Positions 1 to 7,178 of a DNA stretch of 64,000 bases are shown here, one piece after another. How positions within the stretch are numbered: position 1 is the stretch's first letter; each line of letters opens with the position of its first letter. Both the position numbers and the translations under genes were made by a program. The DNA lies in NCBI GenBank assembly GCA_020637215.1, contig JACJWI010000001.1, positions 62,001 through 126,000 on the forward strand, given 5' to 3'. The notes beneath the pieces were generated by a model. The model searched no databases. It was not told where the DNA came from and was given only the letters and a program-made list of their open reading frames with translations. Source of the stretch: Microthrixaceae bacterium (GTDB taxonomy: Bacteria > Actinomycetota > Acidimicrobiia > Acidimicrobiales > Microtrichaceae).

Positions 1-869
1 TCGACCACGGTCCCGGGGTGCACCTGCGCCTCACCGAGCTGCGGTCGCGGACCGATGCGTTCCCGTCGCCGCCGGCGCTGATCGGTGAGACCTACGTGTT
101 CGATCGCGAGCGGGTCGTCGACTTCCTGGGCCACGGCGACCAGCTGCACCTGGCGTTCAACATCCCGGCGCTGCACTCGCCGTGGGATGCCGCGGTGTGG
201 CGCGACGAGATGGCGAGCGCGATCGACCTGTACGACCCGGTCGACGGATGGCCGTGCTGGGTGCTGTCGAACCACGACGTGCCACGGCATCGCACCCGCT
301 ACGGCACCGAGGCCCGGGCCCGCGCCGCGGCGGTGCTGCTGCTCACCCAGCGGGGAACCCCGTTCCTGTACCAGGGCGAGGAGCTGGGCCTCGCCGACGC
401 GGTGGTGGAGGGCGACCGGGTGGTCGACCCGGGCGGCCGGGACGGGTGCCGGGCCCCGATCCCGTGGGACGACTCCCCCGGCTGCGGCTGGCCCGCGGAC
501 CCGTGGCTGCCGTTCGCTCCCGACGCCGCCGCGCTCAGCGTTGCTCGCCAGAGCGGCGATCCCGCCTCGATGCTGGAGCACTACCGGCGGCTGCTGCGCC
601 TGCGGCGGACCGAGCCGGTTCTGAGCGTCGGTCGCGTGGAGATCCTCGACGCCCCCGACGGGGTGCTCCGCTACCGGCGGTGGCTCGACGAACCTCCGGG
701 AGGGGCCGCCGCCGAACTCGAGGTCCTCGTCAACTTCACCGACGAGCCCGTCGAGGTACCCGGGGTGTCCGGTCGATGGGTCGGCGGCACCGCCCGGCCC
801 GGCGAGACCCCCGGTCCGGGCCAGGGGCTGGGCCCCGACGAAGCGCGCATTCTGGACCCCCGAGGGTGA
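1..869 (+). CDS. GH13 alpha-glucosidase, 3' part (5' end outside window)
   Basis: Carboxy-terminal part of a glycoside hydrolase family 13 enzyme, probably an alpha-glucosidase or oligo-1,6-glucosidase that hydrolyses small alpha-glucans. The reading frame is already open at the window edge (codons from base 3). Visible landmarks are region III, LIGETYVFD, whose Glu at 87-89 is the expected acid/base catalyst; region IV, SNHDVPRHR, near 267-293; and the run GTPFLYQGEELGL typical of this subgroup. A beta-rich C-terminal domain follows. The catalytic nucleophile region (II) lies upstream and cannot be checked. The stop overlaps the next start (GTGA at 866-869), which suggests translational coupling with the exporter gene although the functions look unrelated. 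Confidence 0.9.
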   Translation, partial: DHGPGVHLRLTELRSRTDAFPSPPALIGETYVFDRERVVDFLGHGDQLHLAFNIPALHSPWDAAVWRDEMASAIDLYDPVDGWPCWVLSNHDVPRHRTRYGTEARARAAAVLLLTQRGTPFLYQGEELGLADAVVEGDRVVDPGGRDGCRAPIPWDDSPGCGWPADPWLPFAPDAAALSVARQSGDPASMLEHYRRLLRLRRTEPVLSVGRVEILDAPDGVLRYRRWLDEPPGGAAAELEVLVNFTDEPVEVPGVSGRWVGGTARPGETPGPGQGLGPDEARILDPRG

Positions 870-1696
870 CGCTCAGCCTCTACGTCGTCGCTGCGCTCAC
901 GCTGATCAGCTCGCTGATCGGCTCGGTCGTGGGCATCGGCGGAGCGACCCTGCTCGTCCCGGTGCTGCTCGCCCTCGGCGTGTCCCCCGTCGACGCCGCC
1001 CCGATCGGGCTCATCTCGGTCGGAGCGTCCTCGCTGGCGGCCGGGGCCCGCCAGCTCGACGAGGGTCGGGTGCATCACCGGATCGGCTTGACCTTCGAGC
1101 TGGCCGCATCAGCGGGAGCGGCCGCCGGAGCGCTGGTCTCCTCGAGCGTCGGCGAGGACGTCATGGCGCTGGTGCTGGCCGTCGCCGCCCTCGTCGGTGC
1201 GGTTGCGGCCGTGGCCCGCAAGGGGGTCCGCAACCTCCCCAGCGGCACGTTCGGGGCCGAAGAGGTCCCCGGTGAGTGGCCGGGCACGCTGGGAGGCCAG
1301 TACGTGCTCGACGGCCGGGTCGTGCCCTACCACGCCGAGCGGGTGCCAGCCGGTCTGGTGGCGGCACTGGCGGCCGGGGTCGTGTCGGGCCTGTCCGGGG
1401 TGGGCGCCGGGTTCCTCAAGTCGCCGGCGATGAGCGAGATCATGCGGATCCCGGTCAAGGTGGCGGCGGCGACCACCACCTTCACCCTCGGCATCACGGC
1501 GACGACCGGACTCCTCGTCTACCTCCTGCGCGGCGACCTCGACCCCGAGGTCGGCAGCGCGGCCCTGGCCGGCGCGCTGATCGGTGGGATCCTCGGCGCC
1601 CGCCTCCAGACCGGGGCTTCGCCGCTGCTGCTGCGGCGCATCACCGCGGCGATCCTGGTCGCCATCGCCGTGCTCCTGATCGGACGGGCGCTGTGA
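866..1696 (+). CDS. TauE/SafE family membrane transporter
   Basis: 276-residue integral membrane protein of the TauE/SafE family, whose members export sulfite or organosulfonates or serve as uncharacterised anion permeases. It has the two-fold repeat of the family: a first glycine-rich block near the N terminus (GSVVGIGGATLLVPVLLALG) and a second after the middle (GVVSGLSGVGAGFLKSPAM). A hydrophilic cytosolic loop of about 50 residues joins the halves. The GTG start at 866 overlaps the GH13 stop, and its own stop overlaps the next GTG (GTGA at 1693-1696). The DUF1634 protein that follows is a common neighbour of TauE genes, which supports the call. The substrate cannot be told from sequence. 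Confidence 0.88.
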   Translation: MTLSLYVVAALTLISSLIGSVVGIGGATLLVPVLLALGVSPVDAAPIGLISVGASSLAAGARQLDEGRVHHRIGLTFELAASAGAAAGALVSSSVGEDVMALVLAVAALVGAVAAVARKGVRNLPSGTFGAEEVPGEWPGTLGGQYVLDGRVVPYHAERVPAGLVAALAAGVVSGLSGVGAGFLKSPAMSEIMRIPVKVAAATTTFTLGITATTGLLVYLLRGDLDPEVGSAALAGALIGGILGARLQTGASPLLLRRITAAILVAIAVLLIGRAL

Positions 1697-1992
1697 CCGG
1701 CACCGACCCGCCGATCCCCGATCCGCGATCCGGGCGGTTCCAGCCGCTGATCGTGATGTCGCGCGCCGCGGTCGGCCTCGCCCTGGTCCTGGCGGTCGTC
1801 GGGATGATGGTCGGCGGGACCATCGGCTCCTCCGCGGCGACCGCGGCTGTCGCGGTCGTGTTGATCGCGCCCCTGGCCCGCGTGGTGTGGCTGGCGGCGC
1901 GGTGGTTCCGACGCGGAGATCCCCGCTACGGGGCGGTGGCGCTCGGCGTCCTGGCGGTCGTGGCCGGTGCCGCGGTGCTCGCCGCGATCTAG
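1693..1992 (+). CDS. DUF1634-like small membrane protein
   Basis: 99-residue protein with a short polar N terminus (TGTDPPIPDPRSGRF) and three predicted membrane segments (about residues 20-45, 50-67 and 78-99). Length, topology and position directly after a TauE/SafE gene match the DUF1634 family, often encoded beside such exporters and presumed to be an accessory subunit. GTG start overlaps the transporter stop by four bases. Its TAG stop overlaps the stop of the convergent RNase D gene within the tetramer CTAG at 1989-1992, so no terminator can sit between them. The function is inferred from context only. Confidence 0.7.
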   Translation: MTGTDPPIPDPRSGRFQPLIVMSRAAVGLALVLAVVGMMVGGTIGSSAATAAVAVVLIAPLARVVWLAARWFRRGDPRYGAVALGVLAVVAGAAVLAAI

Positions 1993-3194
1993 CTGTTGTC
2001 GGCCTGGCTGTTGTCGGTCTGGCCATTGCCGACGCCACGGTCCTCGAGGACCAGGCCCTGGCGGCGGTCGAAGGCCAGGGCGGCCTCTCCGGCCAGCAGC
2101 CGGCGGATGGGCTCGCCGACCAGCTCGGCGCGCCACCCGTGGGTGAGACGGGCGCCGGGGACCCCGCGCAGCAGGTCTTCCAGGTCCGAGCGGGTGGCGA
2201 GCATCGACGTCTCGAGCTCCAGCTCCCGTGACAGCTGGCTGACCCAGGCCGAGATCAGCGGGACCGCCGGTCGGAGCTCGCCCGGCAGCTCGGGTGCGGT
2301 GGGTGCGGGGGTCCGTCGGGGCCGGGTGCCGGCCGCGGCGGCGACCACCGCCAGCAGCTCGTCGCCCATCCCGCCGCGGATGCTGCGACCATCGATCCCG
2401 CGCAGCGACCGCAGCTCGTCGACCGAGCTCGGCGTCGCGCTCGCCACCGACACGACACCCAGGTCCGACAGGACGAACCGGGGTGTCTGGTCGGTCTCGA
2501 TCGCCCGCTCCTCGCGCCAGCCGGCCACGGCCTGGGCCACCGCCAGGGTGCTGCCCCGGAGGTGGCGCAGCTCCTTGATGCGGCGCCAGGCGTCGTCGGG
2601 ATCGCGGGGGCCGCGGGGCTCGGTCCGCAGCTCCTCGCAGGCGTCGAGAGCCCAGACGTCGCGCCCTCGGGCCTCGAGGCGGGACCACAGCGTGTCGAAC
2701 AGCTCGAGCAGGTGGGCGACGTCGGACGCCGCGTAGTCGAGCTGGTTCGGCGTCAACGGTCGACGCAGCCAGTCGGTCAGCCGGTCGGCCTTGGGGGCCC
2801 GGACCTTCAGCTCCCGCTCCAGCAACGTGGCGAGCGACGGGCTGGTGTAGCCCAGGAACCCCGCCGCGATCTGCGTGTCGACGAGGCGGGCCGGGACGGT
2901 GCCGGTGCTTCGCTCGAGCACCTCCATGTCCTGACGGGCGGCGTGCATGACCGCGGTGGCGTCGCTGTCCAGGATCCGGGCGAAGGGCGCGAGGTCGACC
3001 TGCAGCGAGTCGACCAGCGCGACGCCGTGGCGGTCCGCGATCTGCACCAGGGCGACGTGCGGGAAGTAGGTGCGCTCCCGGTGGAACTCCGTGTCGATGG
3101 CGTAGCGGTCCTGGCTGTCGAGGCGATCGAGGAGGTCGGCGAACGCCGCGTCGTCCTCGATCAGCGTGTAGTCGCCGGCGACCGCGTCGGACAC
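1989..3194 (-). CDS. rnd: RNase D-like 3'-5' exonuclease with HRDC domain
   Basis: 401-residue DEDDy exonuclease, expected to trim 3' ends of structured RNAs. Exo I is AIDTEF (Asp34, Glu36), Exo II is HAARQDMEVL (Asp89) and Exo III is LDYAASDVAHL (Tyr154, Asp158); all catalytic residues are present. An HRDC helical domain (about 190-280) and a second helical region follow, as in bacterial RNase D. The chosen GTG start at 3194 lies 13 bases after the rhodanese stop; an in-frame upstream start at 3266 would overlap the rhodanese gene. The last residues (QTDNSQADNS) come from an imperfect 15-base direct repeat at 1993-2022. Last gene of a minus-strand run of four. Confidence 0.9.
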   Translation of the reverse strand: MSDAVAGDYTLIEDDAAFADLLDRLDSQDRYAIDTEFHRERTYFPHVALVQIADRHGVALVDSLQVDLAPFARILDSDATAVMHAARQDMEVLERSTGTVPARLVDTQIAAGFLGYTSPSLATLLERELKVRAPKADRLTDWLRRPLTPNQLDYAASDVAHLLELFDTLWSRLEARGRDVWALDACEELRTEPRGPRDPDDAWRRIKELRHLRGSTLAVAQAVAGWREERAIETDQTPRFVLSDLGVVSVASATPSSVDELRSLRGIDGRSIRGGMGDELLAVVAAAAGTRPRRTPAPTAPELPGELRPAVPLISAWVSQLSRELELETSMLATRSDLEDLLRGVPGARLTHGWRAELVGEPIRRLLAGEAALAFDRRQGLVLEDRGVGNGQTDNSQADNS

Positions 3195-3207
3195 GGGCGG
3201 CTGCGGT

Positions 3208-3528
3208 TCAGGCGTCCGGGCCGGAGTCGACGCCCCGACCGGAGTCGATCCAGGCCATGGTCCCACCGGCGACGTTGACGGCGTCGACGCCCCTGCCCCT
3301 CAGGAACTCGACCGCCTGGGCGCTGCGGGCGCCGCTGCGGCAGATCACGTAGACGGTGACGTCGGAGGGGACCTCGTCGGCCCGGGTCTCGAGCTCGGGC
3401 AGCGGCAGCGGGACGACGCCGGGCACGCGGGCCTCGGCGAGCTCCTCGGGGTTGCGCACGTCGAGGACGAACGCTCCCGCTCCTCGGGCCTCGTCCAGCT
3501 GGTCGACGGTGATCTCGGGTACGGACAC
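3208..3528 (-). CDS. Rhodanese-like sulfurtransferase domain protein
   Basis: 106-residue single-domain rhodanese. The active-site loop VICRSGARSAQA contains the catalytic cysteine and the arginine-framed CRSGARS pattern of active sulfurtransferases; the N-terminal block FVLDVRNPEEL is also typical. Members transfer sulfane sulfur from thiosulfate or persulfides, and a cytoplasmic location is expected because no signal peptide is seen. GTG start at 3528. A TAGGTT hexamer at 3535-3540, six bases upstream and including the mobA stop codon, may give it its own leaderless promoter. The MobA-like gene before it hints at a link with molybdenum cofactor or sulfur chemistry, which is only inference. 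Confidence 0.92.
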   Translation of the reverse strand: MSVPEITVDQLDEARGAGAFVLDVRNPEELAEARVPGVVPLPLPELETRADEVPSDVTVYVICRSGARSAQAVEFLRGRGVDAVNVAGGTMAWIDSGRGVDSGPDA

Positions 3529-3534
3529 GTCGGC

Positions 3535-3540
3535 AACCTA
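3535..3540 (-). promoter_or_regulatory. Possible internal leaderless promoter (TAGGTT) for the rhodanese gene
   Basis: TAGGTT on the minus strand six bases before GTG 3528. Its first three bases are the stop codon of the mobA-like gene. Confidence 0.4.
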
Positions 3541-4209
3541 CCCGCTGGCCTGTCCCGGGGCGGGATCGGGGATCCGATCGAGGGCAGGGTTCGACTCCGG
3601 GGGCATCGCAGGCCACCCGTCCGGCAGGTCCTCGACGCGGTCCACGTCACCGATCCCCTCCGGCCGGGGCGGATCGAGGTGCACGACGACCAGCCCGGCG
3701 GCGGCAACGGTGGCGACGGCGCGGTGCAGCGCACGCTCCCCCGCCGCGAAGGCGGCGGCCATCGCGGTGGCCGCAGCCGGGCCGAGCGCGAGCACCGACC
3801 ACTGCGGCCTGCCGTCGCGGTCGTACACGGCCACCTCTGCGTCGCTGGAGCGGACCGCGTCCCGCATGGGCGAGACGTCGGACCCGCGGAGGTCGGGGAG
3901 GTCGCACGCGCTGACGATCAGGGCACGCCCGGCCAGGTGGTCGGCCGCGGAGGCGATCCCACCCAGCGGGCCCGCTCCGGGCTCGGAGTCCGCGATCCAG
4001 CGGAGGCCGAGCCGCGAGCGCAGGGCCCCGCCGTCACCGCCGACCAGCACGACGGGGTCGCACCCCGCGTCCTGCAGCGCCCGTGCGGCGACTCCGGCGA
4101 GCGGCCCGTTCGGGGTCGACATGGTCGCCTTGTCCCGGCCCATGCGGGTGGACGACCCACCGCAGAGGACGACCCCGGCCGGTCCGGACCGGGCCTCTCG
4201 GGAGGTCAT
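3538..4209 (-). CDS. mobA: MobA-like molybdenum cofactor guanylyltransferase
   Basis: 223-residue NTP-transferase of the MobA family, which attaches a nucleotide to molybdopterin. The N-terminal signature GGSSTRMGRDK (about residues 17-27) matches the family GGxSxRMGxDK loop; LVGGD and VSACDLPDL provide the remaining nucleotide and metal sites. ATG at 4209 is chosen because it lies four bases after the stop of the upstream decarboxylase gene; a longer frame from 4254 would overlap it. No other molybdenum cofactor biosynthesis genes are nearby, though a Moco-sulfurase-like gene lies at 24374-25834. Related families such as MocA or CofC cannot be fully excluded. Confidence 0.82.
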   Translation of the reverse strand: MTSREARSGPAGVVLCGGSSTRMGRDKATMSTPNGPLAGVAARALQDAGCDPVVLVGGDGGALRSRLGLRWIADSEPGAGPLGGIASAADHLAGRALIVSACDLPDLRGSDVSPMRDAVRSSDAEVAVYDRDGRPQWSVLALGPAAATAMAAAFAAGERALHRAVATVAAAGLVVVHLDPPRPEGIGDVDRVEDLPDGWPAMPPESNPALDRIPDPAPGQASG

Positions 4210-4213
4210 CGCC

Positions 4214-5476
4214 TCAGGCGCGGTCGACGACGCCGCCGTACACGTGGTCCCCACCCCGATCGGACTGGTGGTGGGCCACCGAGTCGGCCAGGTCGGCGGT
4301 GAACGCGTCGATCACCTTGTCGTGGCCGGGCGACAGCATCACGTGCAGGCCGCCGTCCTGGCGGTCCAGGTTCCAGCCCCGATCGTCCATGGCGTCGGCG
4401 ATGCCGCCGATGTCCAGCGGGCCGTTCCCGTGGCCGGTGTCGGGCTCTGCGTCGGGGTCGATGCCGAACTCGAACAGCGACAGGTCCGGATCCGAGGTGA
4501 TGCGCACACCGTCGATGCCGGCGATGCCGGCGGTGAAGCCCCGCATGGCGGTGCGGACCCGTTCGGCCAGGCGGAGGTAGCCCTCCTCGCCCAGGTGCGT
4601 CATGGTCGCCCATGCCCCCGCGATCGGAGGCCCGGGGCGGGTGCCGGCCGCCGTCGACGAGGCGTACAGGCCGCCGGGCCAGTCGTCGTACATGAAGATC
4701 TGGCGCTGGTAGAGGTCGCGGTCGCGGTACAGGACGGTCGACGCTCCCTTGTAGGCGTAGCCGTACTTGTGGATGTCGGCCGACAGCGACGTGACACCGG
4801 GGACCCTGAAGTCCCACGGCGGCACCGGTTCGCCCAGGCGTTCCCACCAGGGCAGCAGGTAGCCGCCCAGGCAGGCGTCGACGTGGCACAGGACGTCGCG
4901 CTCCGCGGCGAGTGCGGCGATCTCGGTGACCGGGTCGATGACCCCGAACGGGTAGCACGGGGCAGAGACCACGACCAGGGCGGTGTCGGCGTCGATCGCG
5001 CTGGCGAAGCGGTCGGGATCGGCCCGACCGTCGGACCGGGTCGGCAGGCGCACCTGGCGGACGTCGAGGTACTTGCACGCCTTGGCGAACGCCGGATGGG
5101 CGGTGGCCGCGCACACGAGGGTGGGCGCGGTGACCCCGCGGGCCCGGGCGTGGTCCCGCGCGGTCTGCACCGCCAGGAAGATCGACTCGGTCCCGCCCGA
5201 GGACATCGAACCGGTGGCGGCGCCGAACAGCGAGCAGGCCATGTCGACGACCTCGGCCTCCATGCGCAGCAGGGTCCGGTAGCGGAAGGGGTTCAGCGCG
5301 TTCTCGTGCAGGAAGCTGGACGCGATCTCGTGCTGGAGGGCCTCGAGGTCGGGGTCGTCGACGTTGTAGACGAGGCTGAACGCCTTGCCGCCTCGCCAGT
5401 CGAGGTCGTCGGACCGTTCCGATGCCACCTCGGAGAGGATCTCGCCGGCGGGTCGTCCGTGCGTCGGGAACGTCAT
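4214..5476 (-). CDS. PLP-dependent decarboxylase, sphingosine-1-phosphate lyase-like
   Basis: 420-residue group II PLP decarboxylase. The Schiff-base lysine is Lys237 in ADIHKYGYAYKG, and the cofactor-binding Asp200 is in HVDACLGGYL. The SxGGTESI loop (about 92-99) and the HKYGYAxKG pattern resemble the sphingosine-1-phosphate lyase branch more than glutamate decarboxylase. Family members cleave phosphorylated sphingoid bases or decarboxylate amino acids; the true substrate here is unknown. Start ATG 5476 sits six bases after a TAACGT hexamer (5483-5488), implying a leaderless transcript that continues through mobA, the rhodanese and the RNase D gene. Confidence 0.85.
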   Translation of the reverse strand: MTFPTHGRPAGEILSEVASERSDDLDWRGGKAFSLVYNVDDPDLEALQHEIASSFLHENALNPFRYRTLLRMEAEVVDMACSLFGAATGSMSSGGTESIFLAVQTARDHARARGVTAPTLVCAATAHPAFAKACKYLDVRQVRLPTRSDGRADPDRFASAIDADTALVVVSAPCYPFGVIDPVTEIAALAAERDVLCHVDACLGGYLLPWWERLGEPVPPWDFRVPGVTSLSADIHKYGYAYKGASTVLYRDRDLYQRQIFMYDDWPGGLYASSTAAGTRPGPPIAGAWATMTHLGEEGYLRLAERVRTAMRGFTAGIAGIDGVRITSDPDLSLFEFGIDPDAEPDTGHGNGPLDIGGIADAMDDRGWNLDRQDGGLHVMLSPGHDKVIDAFTADLADSVAHHQSDRGGDHVYGGVVDRA

Positions 5477-5482
5477 GGATCG

Positions 5483-5488
5483 ACGTTA
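5483..5488 (-). promoter_or_regulatory. Leaderless -10 element (TAACGT) for the PLP decarboxylase operon
   Basis: TAACGT on the minus strand six bases before ATG 5476. Confidence 0.5.
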
Positions 5489-5553
5489 GCGCCGCGCCAG
5501 AGCGCGACCGCCGGGCGATCGCAGGGCGGTGCTGCCCTGGCCGGAGCGAACCC

Positions 5554-5928
5554 GTGCTCGATTCCGGGGGCGTCAGCCGCCTCTCCCGGCGACGCCCCGA
5601 CACCTCTGCCTTGATCTCGGTCCTTCAGCGCGACGGATGGTGGCCGCCGTTCGTTCCCAGTGTGGTGCTGGTCGAGGCGACATCCGGCCGTCCGGACCGG
5701 GATGCGTACGTGAATCGCTTCCTCGAGACCTGCGACCTGGTCAGCGAACTGCCCGAGCCCATCGCTCGGCGTGCCGCGGCGCTGCGCGCTCGGGCTGGTC
5801 GGGGCTCCGCTGTCGATGCCGTCGCCGTGGCGCTCGCCGAGCCGTTCGGGGCCGTGCTCACCGGCGATCTCCAGGATCTCCGCGCACTCGCGGACCATGC
5901 TGAGGGAATGGTTGTCGTGAGGGCATGA
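5554..5928 (+). CDS. PIN-domain toxin-like RNase, orphan (VapC-like)
   Basis: 124-residue PIN-domain protein, the fold of VapC ribonuclease toxins. The acidic metal-binding residues are present: Asp3 in VLDSGG, Glu41 in VLVEATSG, Asp88 in SAVDAVAVALAE, and Asp105/Asp108 in LTGDLQDLR. The GTG at 5554 gives the family's usual start, with the first aspartate at residue 3; longer frames upstream have no similarity to the family. Only 77 bases separate it from the divergent decarboxylase gene, too few for an antitoxin, so it appears to be an orphan. It opens a stretch rich in toxin-antitoxin remnants (to 8207). Confidence 0.75.
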   Translation: MLDSGGVSRLSRRRPDTSALISVLQRDGWWPPFVPSVVLVEATSGRPDRDAYVNRFLETCDLVSELPEPIARRAAALRARAGRGSAVDAVAVALAEPFGAVLTGDLQDLRALADHAEGMVVVRA

Positions 5929-6090
5929 TCCAGGTCCGCTCCGCCTGGTCCCCGGCGGCTGACGCGGTGTTGCCCGCGCTCTGGCGGTGGATGATGCCGT
6001 GGTGGTGACGGCACAGCAGGGTGAGGTTGGTGGCGTTCGTGTGCGAGGACGACTGCACAGGGGTCGTCCTCGCACGCGAACGTGGGGTTG
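5858..6090 (-). pseudogene. Remnant of DUF222/13E12-type HNH endonuclease C terminus
   Basis: On the minus strand, frame ending near 5858, the translation reads ATNLTLLCRHHHGIIHR, the distinctive end of the HNH nuclease domain found at the C terminus of DUF222 (13E12 repeat) proteins. No DUF222 body or start codon lies upstream, and the frame breaks down inside the hairpin at 6034-6080. It is therefore a fragment, not a working gene. A related but shorter fragment, TTNLTS, lies at 7010-7067 and is also joined to a hairpin. Such genes are abundant and recombinogenic in actinobacteria. Confidence 0.55.
6034..6080. repeat. Hairpin element A, 19-bp stem with loop TGCACAGGG
   Basis: Inverted repeat with arms at 6034-6052 and 6062-6080: GTTCGTGTGCGAGGACGAC faces GTCGTCCTCGCACGCGAAC with a single G-T mismatch. 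The nine-base loop is TGCACAGGG. A second copy with the same loop lies at 7025-7067. The element sits inside the HNH remnant and has no T-run after it, so it is not a standard intrinsic terminator. Confidence 0.85.
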
Positions 6091-6188
6091 GTCCGTCGAG
6101 TGTCGCCGTGAACGTCTGGTGCGGTATCGACTGAGTCCGGCAGGCCCGGGTCCACAGAGCCGGCCCGGCAGCGCGGTCGGTCCCAGGT

Positions 6189-6557
6189 TCAGCGGAGAGG
6201 GAGGTCGCGGAGAGCGAGCCGTGCGGGGCTGAGCGAAGCGATCACGCCGCGACGGAGGTCACCGGCGATGGTGGGCAGATTCCGGACGAGGAGGTCGAGG
6301 TGGACCTCCGGTGCGAGCTCTGCGACTCCGCGAACGTGGATCACCGACGGGTTCGATGCCCGGCGCAACGCCAGCAGCTTCCCGAAGTCGCTGTCAGCCG
6401 TCACGACGACGAGGTCGTCGGCGACGGCGCGGTCGAAGATCTGTTCGTCCGTGGCGGTCACCATGTCCAAGTCGGCGACGTGGCCTGCGTCGTAGCCGGC
6501 AGAGCGAAGCCCTTCTGCGACCCGCGGCGACAGGTTGGCGTCGATGAGCAACCTCAT
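6189..6557 (-). CDS. DUF5615 family PIN-like protein, putative toxin
   Basis: 122-residue protein of the DUF5615 family, a PIN-like fold usually paired with a DUF433 protein in putative type II toxin-antitoxin modules. The N-terminal MRLLIDANLSPRVAEGL carries the first acidic residue (Asp6), and DLVVVTADSDFGKLLA supplies the later acidic pair. It appears full length. Its ATG overlaps the stop of the upstream DUF433 gene (four-base overlap at 6554-6557), the usual tight coupling of these pairs. A ribonuclease activity is inferred from the fold only. Confidence 0.85.
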   Translation of the reverse strand: MRLLIDANLSPRVAEGLRSAGYDAGHVADLDMVTATDEQIFDRAVADDLVVVTADSDFGKLLALRRASNPSVIHVRGVAELAPEVHLDLLVRNLPTIAGDLRRGVIASLSPARLALRDLPLR

Positions 6558-6784
6558 GCCGGACGGGCGACAGGAACCTCGCGCTCGTTGACGGCTGCGG
6601 CGGCGAACTCGAGCGCACCCCAGATGTCGTCGCGTTCAAGGTACGGATAGTCGGCGAGCACGTCGTCGACCGTGCGACCTGCAGCGAGTTGGCCCAGCAC
6701 CATCCCAACGGTGACACGAGTGTCACGGATGGTCGGCACACCGCCCATGCGGGCCGGGTCGACCGTGATCCTCTCGTAGGCCAT
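6554..6784 (-). CDS. DUF433 domain protein, putative antitoxin
   Basis: 76-residue DUF433 protein. Diagnostic sequence: ITVDPARMGGVPTIRDTRV near the N terminus and YPYLERDDIWGALEFAA in the second half, which together form a short winged-helix-like domain. The ATG at 6784 is supported by a TACACT hexamer six bases upstream (6791-6796), so the pair probably makes a leaderless mRNA. It precedes and overlaps the DUF5615 gene, the arrangement in which DUF433 is presumed to be the antitoxin and autoregulator. Its closest relative in the window is the DUF433 protein at 7834-8064, which shares the spacing of the RMGGVP motif. Confidence 0.87.
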   Translation of the reverse strand: MAYERITVDPARMGGVPTIRDTRVTVGMVLGQLAAGRTVDDVLADYPYLERDDIWGALEFAAAAVNEREVPVARPA

Positions 6785-6790
6785 GACGGA

Positions 6791-6796
6791 AGTGTA
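6791..6796 (-). promoter_or_regulatory. Leaderless -10 element (TACACT) for the DUF433/DUF5615 pair
   Basis: TACACT on the minus strand six bases before ATG 6784. Confidence 0.55.
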
Positions 6797-7024
6797 CGAC
6801 CGGCGCTGGTCGCACCGGCACCCGAAACCGTCGATCCGCCCGCGCGGCCAAGTCGGTTCGAGAAGACGGCGGTCGTCGCCGACGCCAGCCTGCTTCTGAC
6901 GACCATGGATCGCGTCGGTGCCCTCCACACGACCTCCGCCGACGGACTGGACCGCCACCCCGGCTCTGGCTGCGAGCTGGCGATCCAGGATGGTCGTACC
7001 GGCGACTTGTGAGGTTGGTGGTCT

Positions 7025-7067
7025 TCGTGTGCGAGAACGACTGCACAGGGGTCGTTCTCGCACACGA
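7025..7067. repeat. Hairpin element B, 17-bp perfect stem with loop TGCACAGGG
   Basis: Arms at 7025-7041 and 7051-7067: TCGTGTGCGAGAACGAC faces GTCGTTCTCGCACACGA with no mismatch. The loop TGCACAGGG is identical to that of element A at 6034-6080. Where A has GAGGAC/GTCCTC, B has GAGAAC/GTTCTC, a paired substitution that keeps the stem intact. Sequence on both sides is also related to that around element A, so the two arose by duplication. Confidence 0.85.
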
Positions 7068-7155
7068 CCGTGGGGCTGGTCCGTCGAGTCTGCTGGCGTC
7101 CGTGGAGGTCAGCCTCGGTTCGGTCATGTGCCGGGCTCACACGCCCACCTTCGCA

Positions 7156-7173
7156 ATTACGTAGTACAGTAAT
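7156..7173 (+). promoter_or_regulatory. Promoter and putative autoregulatory operator of TA locus
   Basis: Inverted repeat ATTAC-N8-GTAAT overlaps a TACAGT -10-like hexamer at 7165-7170, six to eight bases before two GTG codons (7177 and 7179). Overlap of an AT-rich inverted repeat with the promoter is usual where an antitoxin represses its own operon. The binding protein would be the ribbon-helix-helix protein encoded at 7415-7702; this is inference. Confidence 0.45.
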
Positions 7174-7178
7174 CCCGT

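Larger units (their letters stand above)
6785..7178. other. Intergenic stretch with HNH debris, hairpin B and a TA promoter
   Basis: No credible gene is seen in these 394 bases. The left part is the DUF433 promoter and unassigned sequence. At 6992-7020 there is a 29-base segment repeated imperfectly at 7743-7771 (24 of 29 identical). At 7010-7067 lies a short HNH-like fragment fused to hairpin B, related to the one at 6010-6080. The right edge carries the promoter and putative operator of the next toxin-antitoxin locus. Confidence 0.6.

Noticed and set aside
3356..5614. Long open frame (752 codons) on the plus strand opposite the decarboxylase and MobA-like genes
   Set aside because: Low-complexity Arg/Gly/Pro-rich translation with no family motif; it is the antisense shadow of well-supported minus-strand genes in very GC-rich DNA.
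6723..7140. Coding gene on the minus strand across the second HNH fragment
   Set aside because: The frame is a mix of HNH debris and unrelated sequence with no start signal; it is better described as a remnant.
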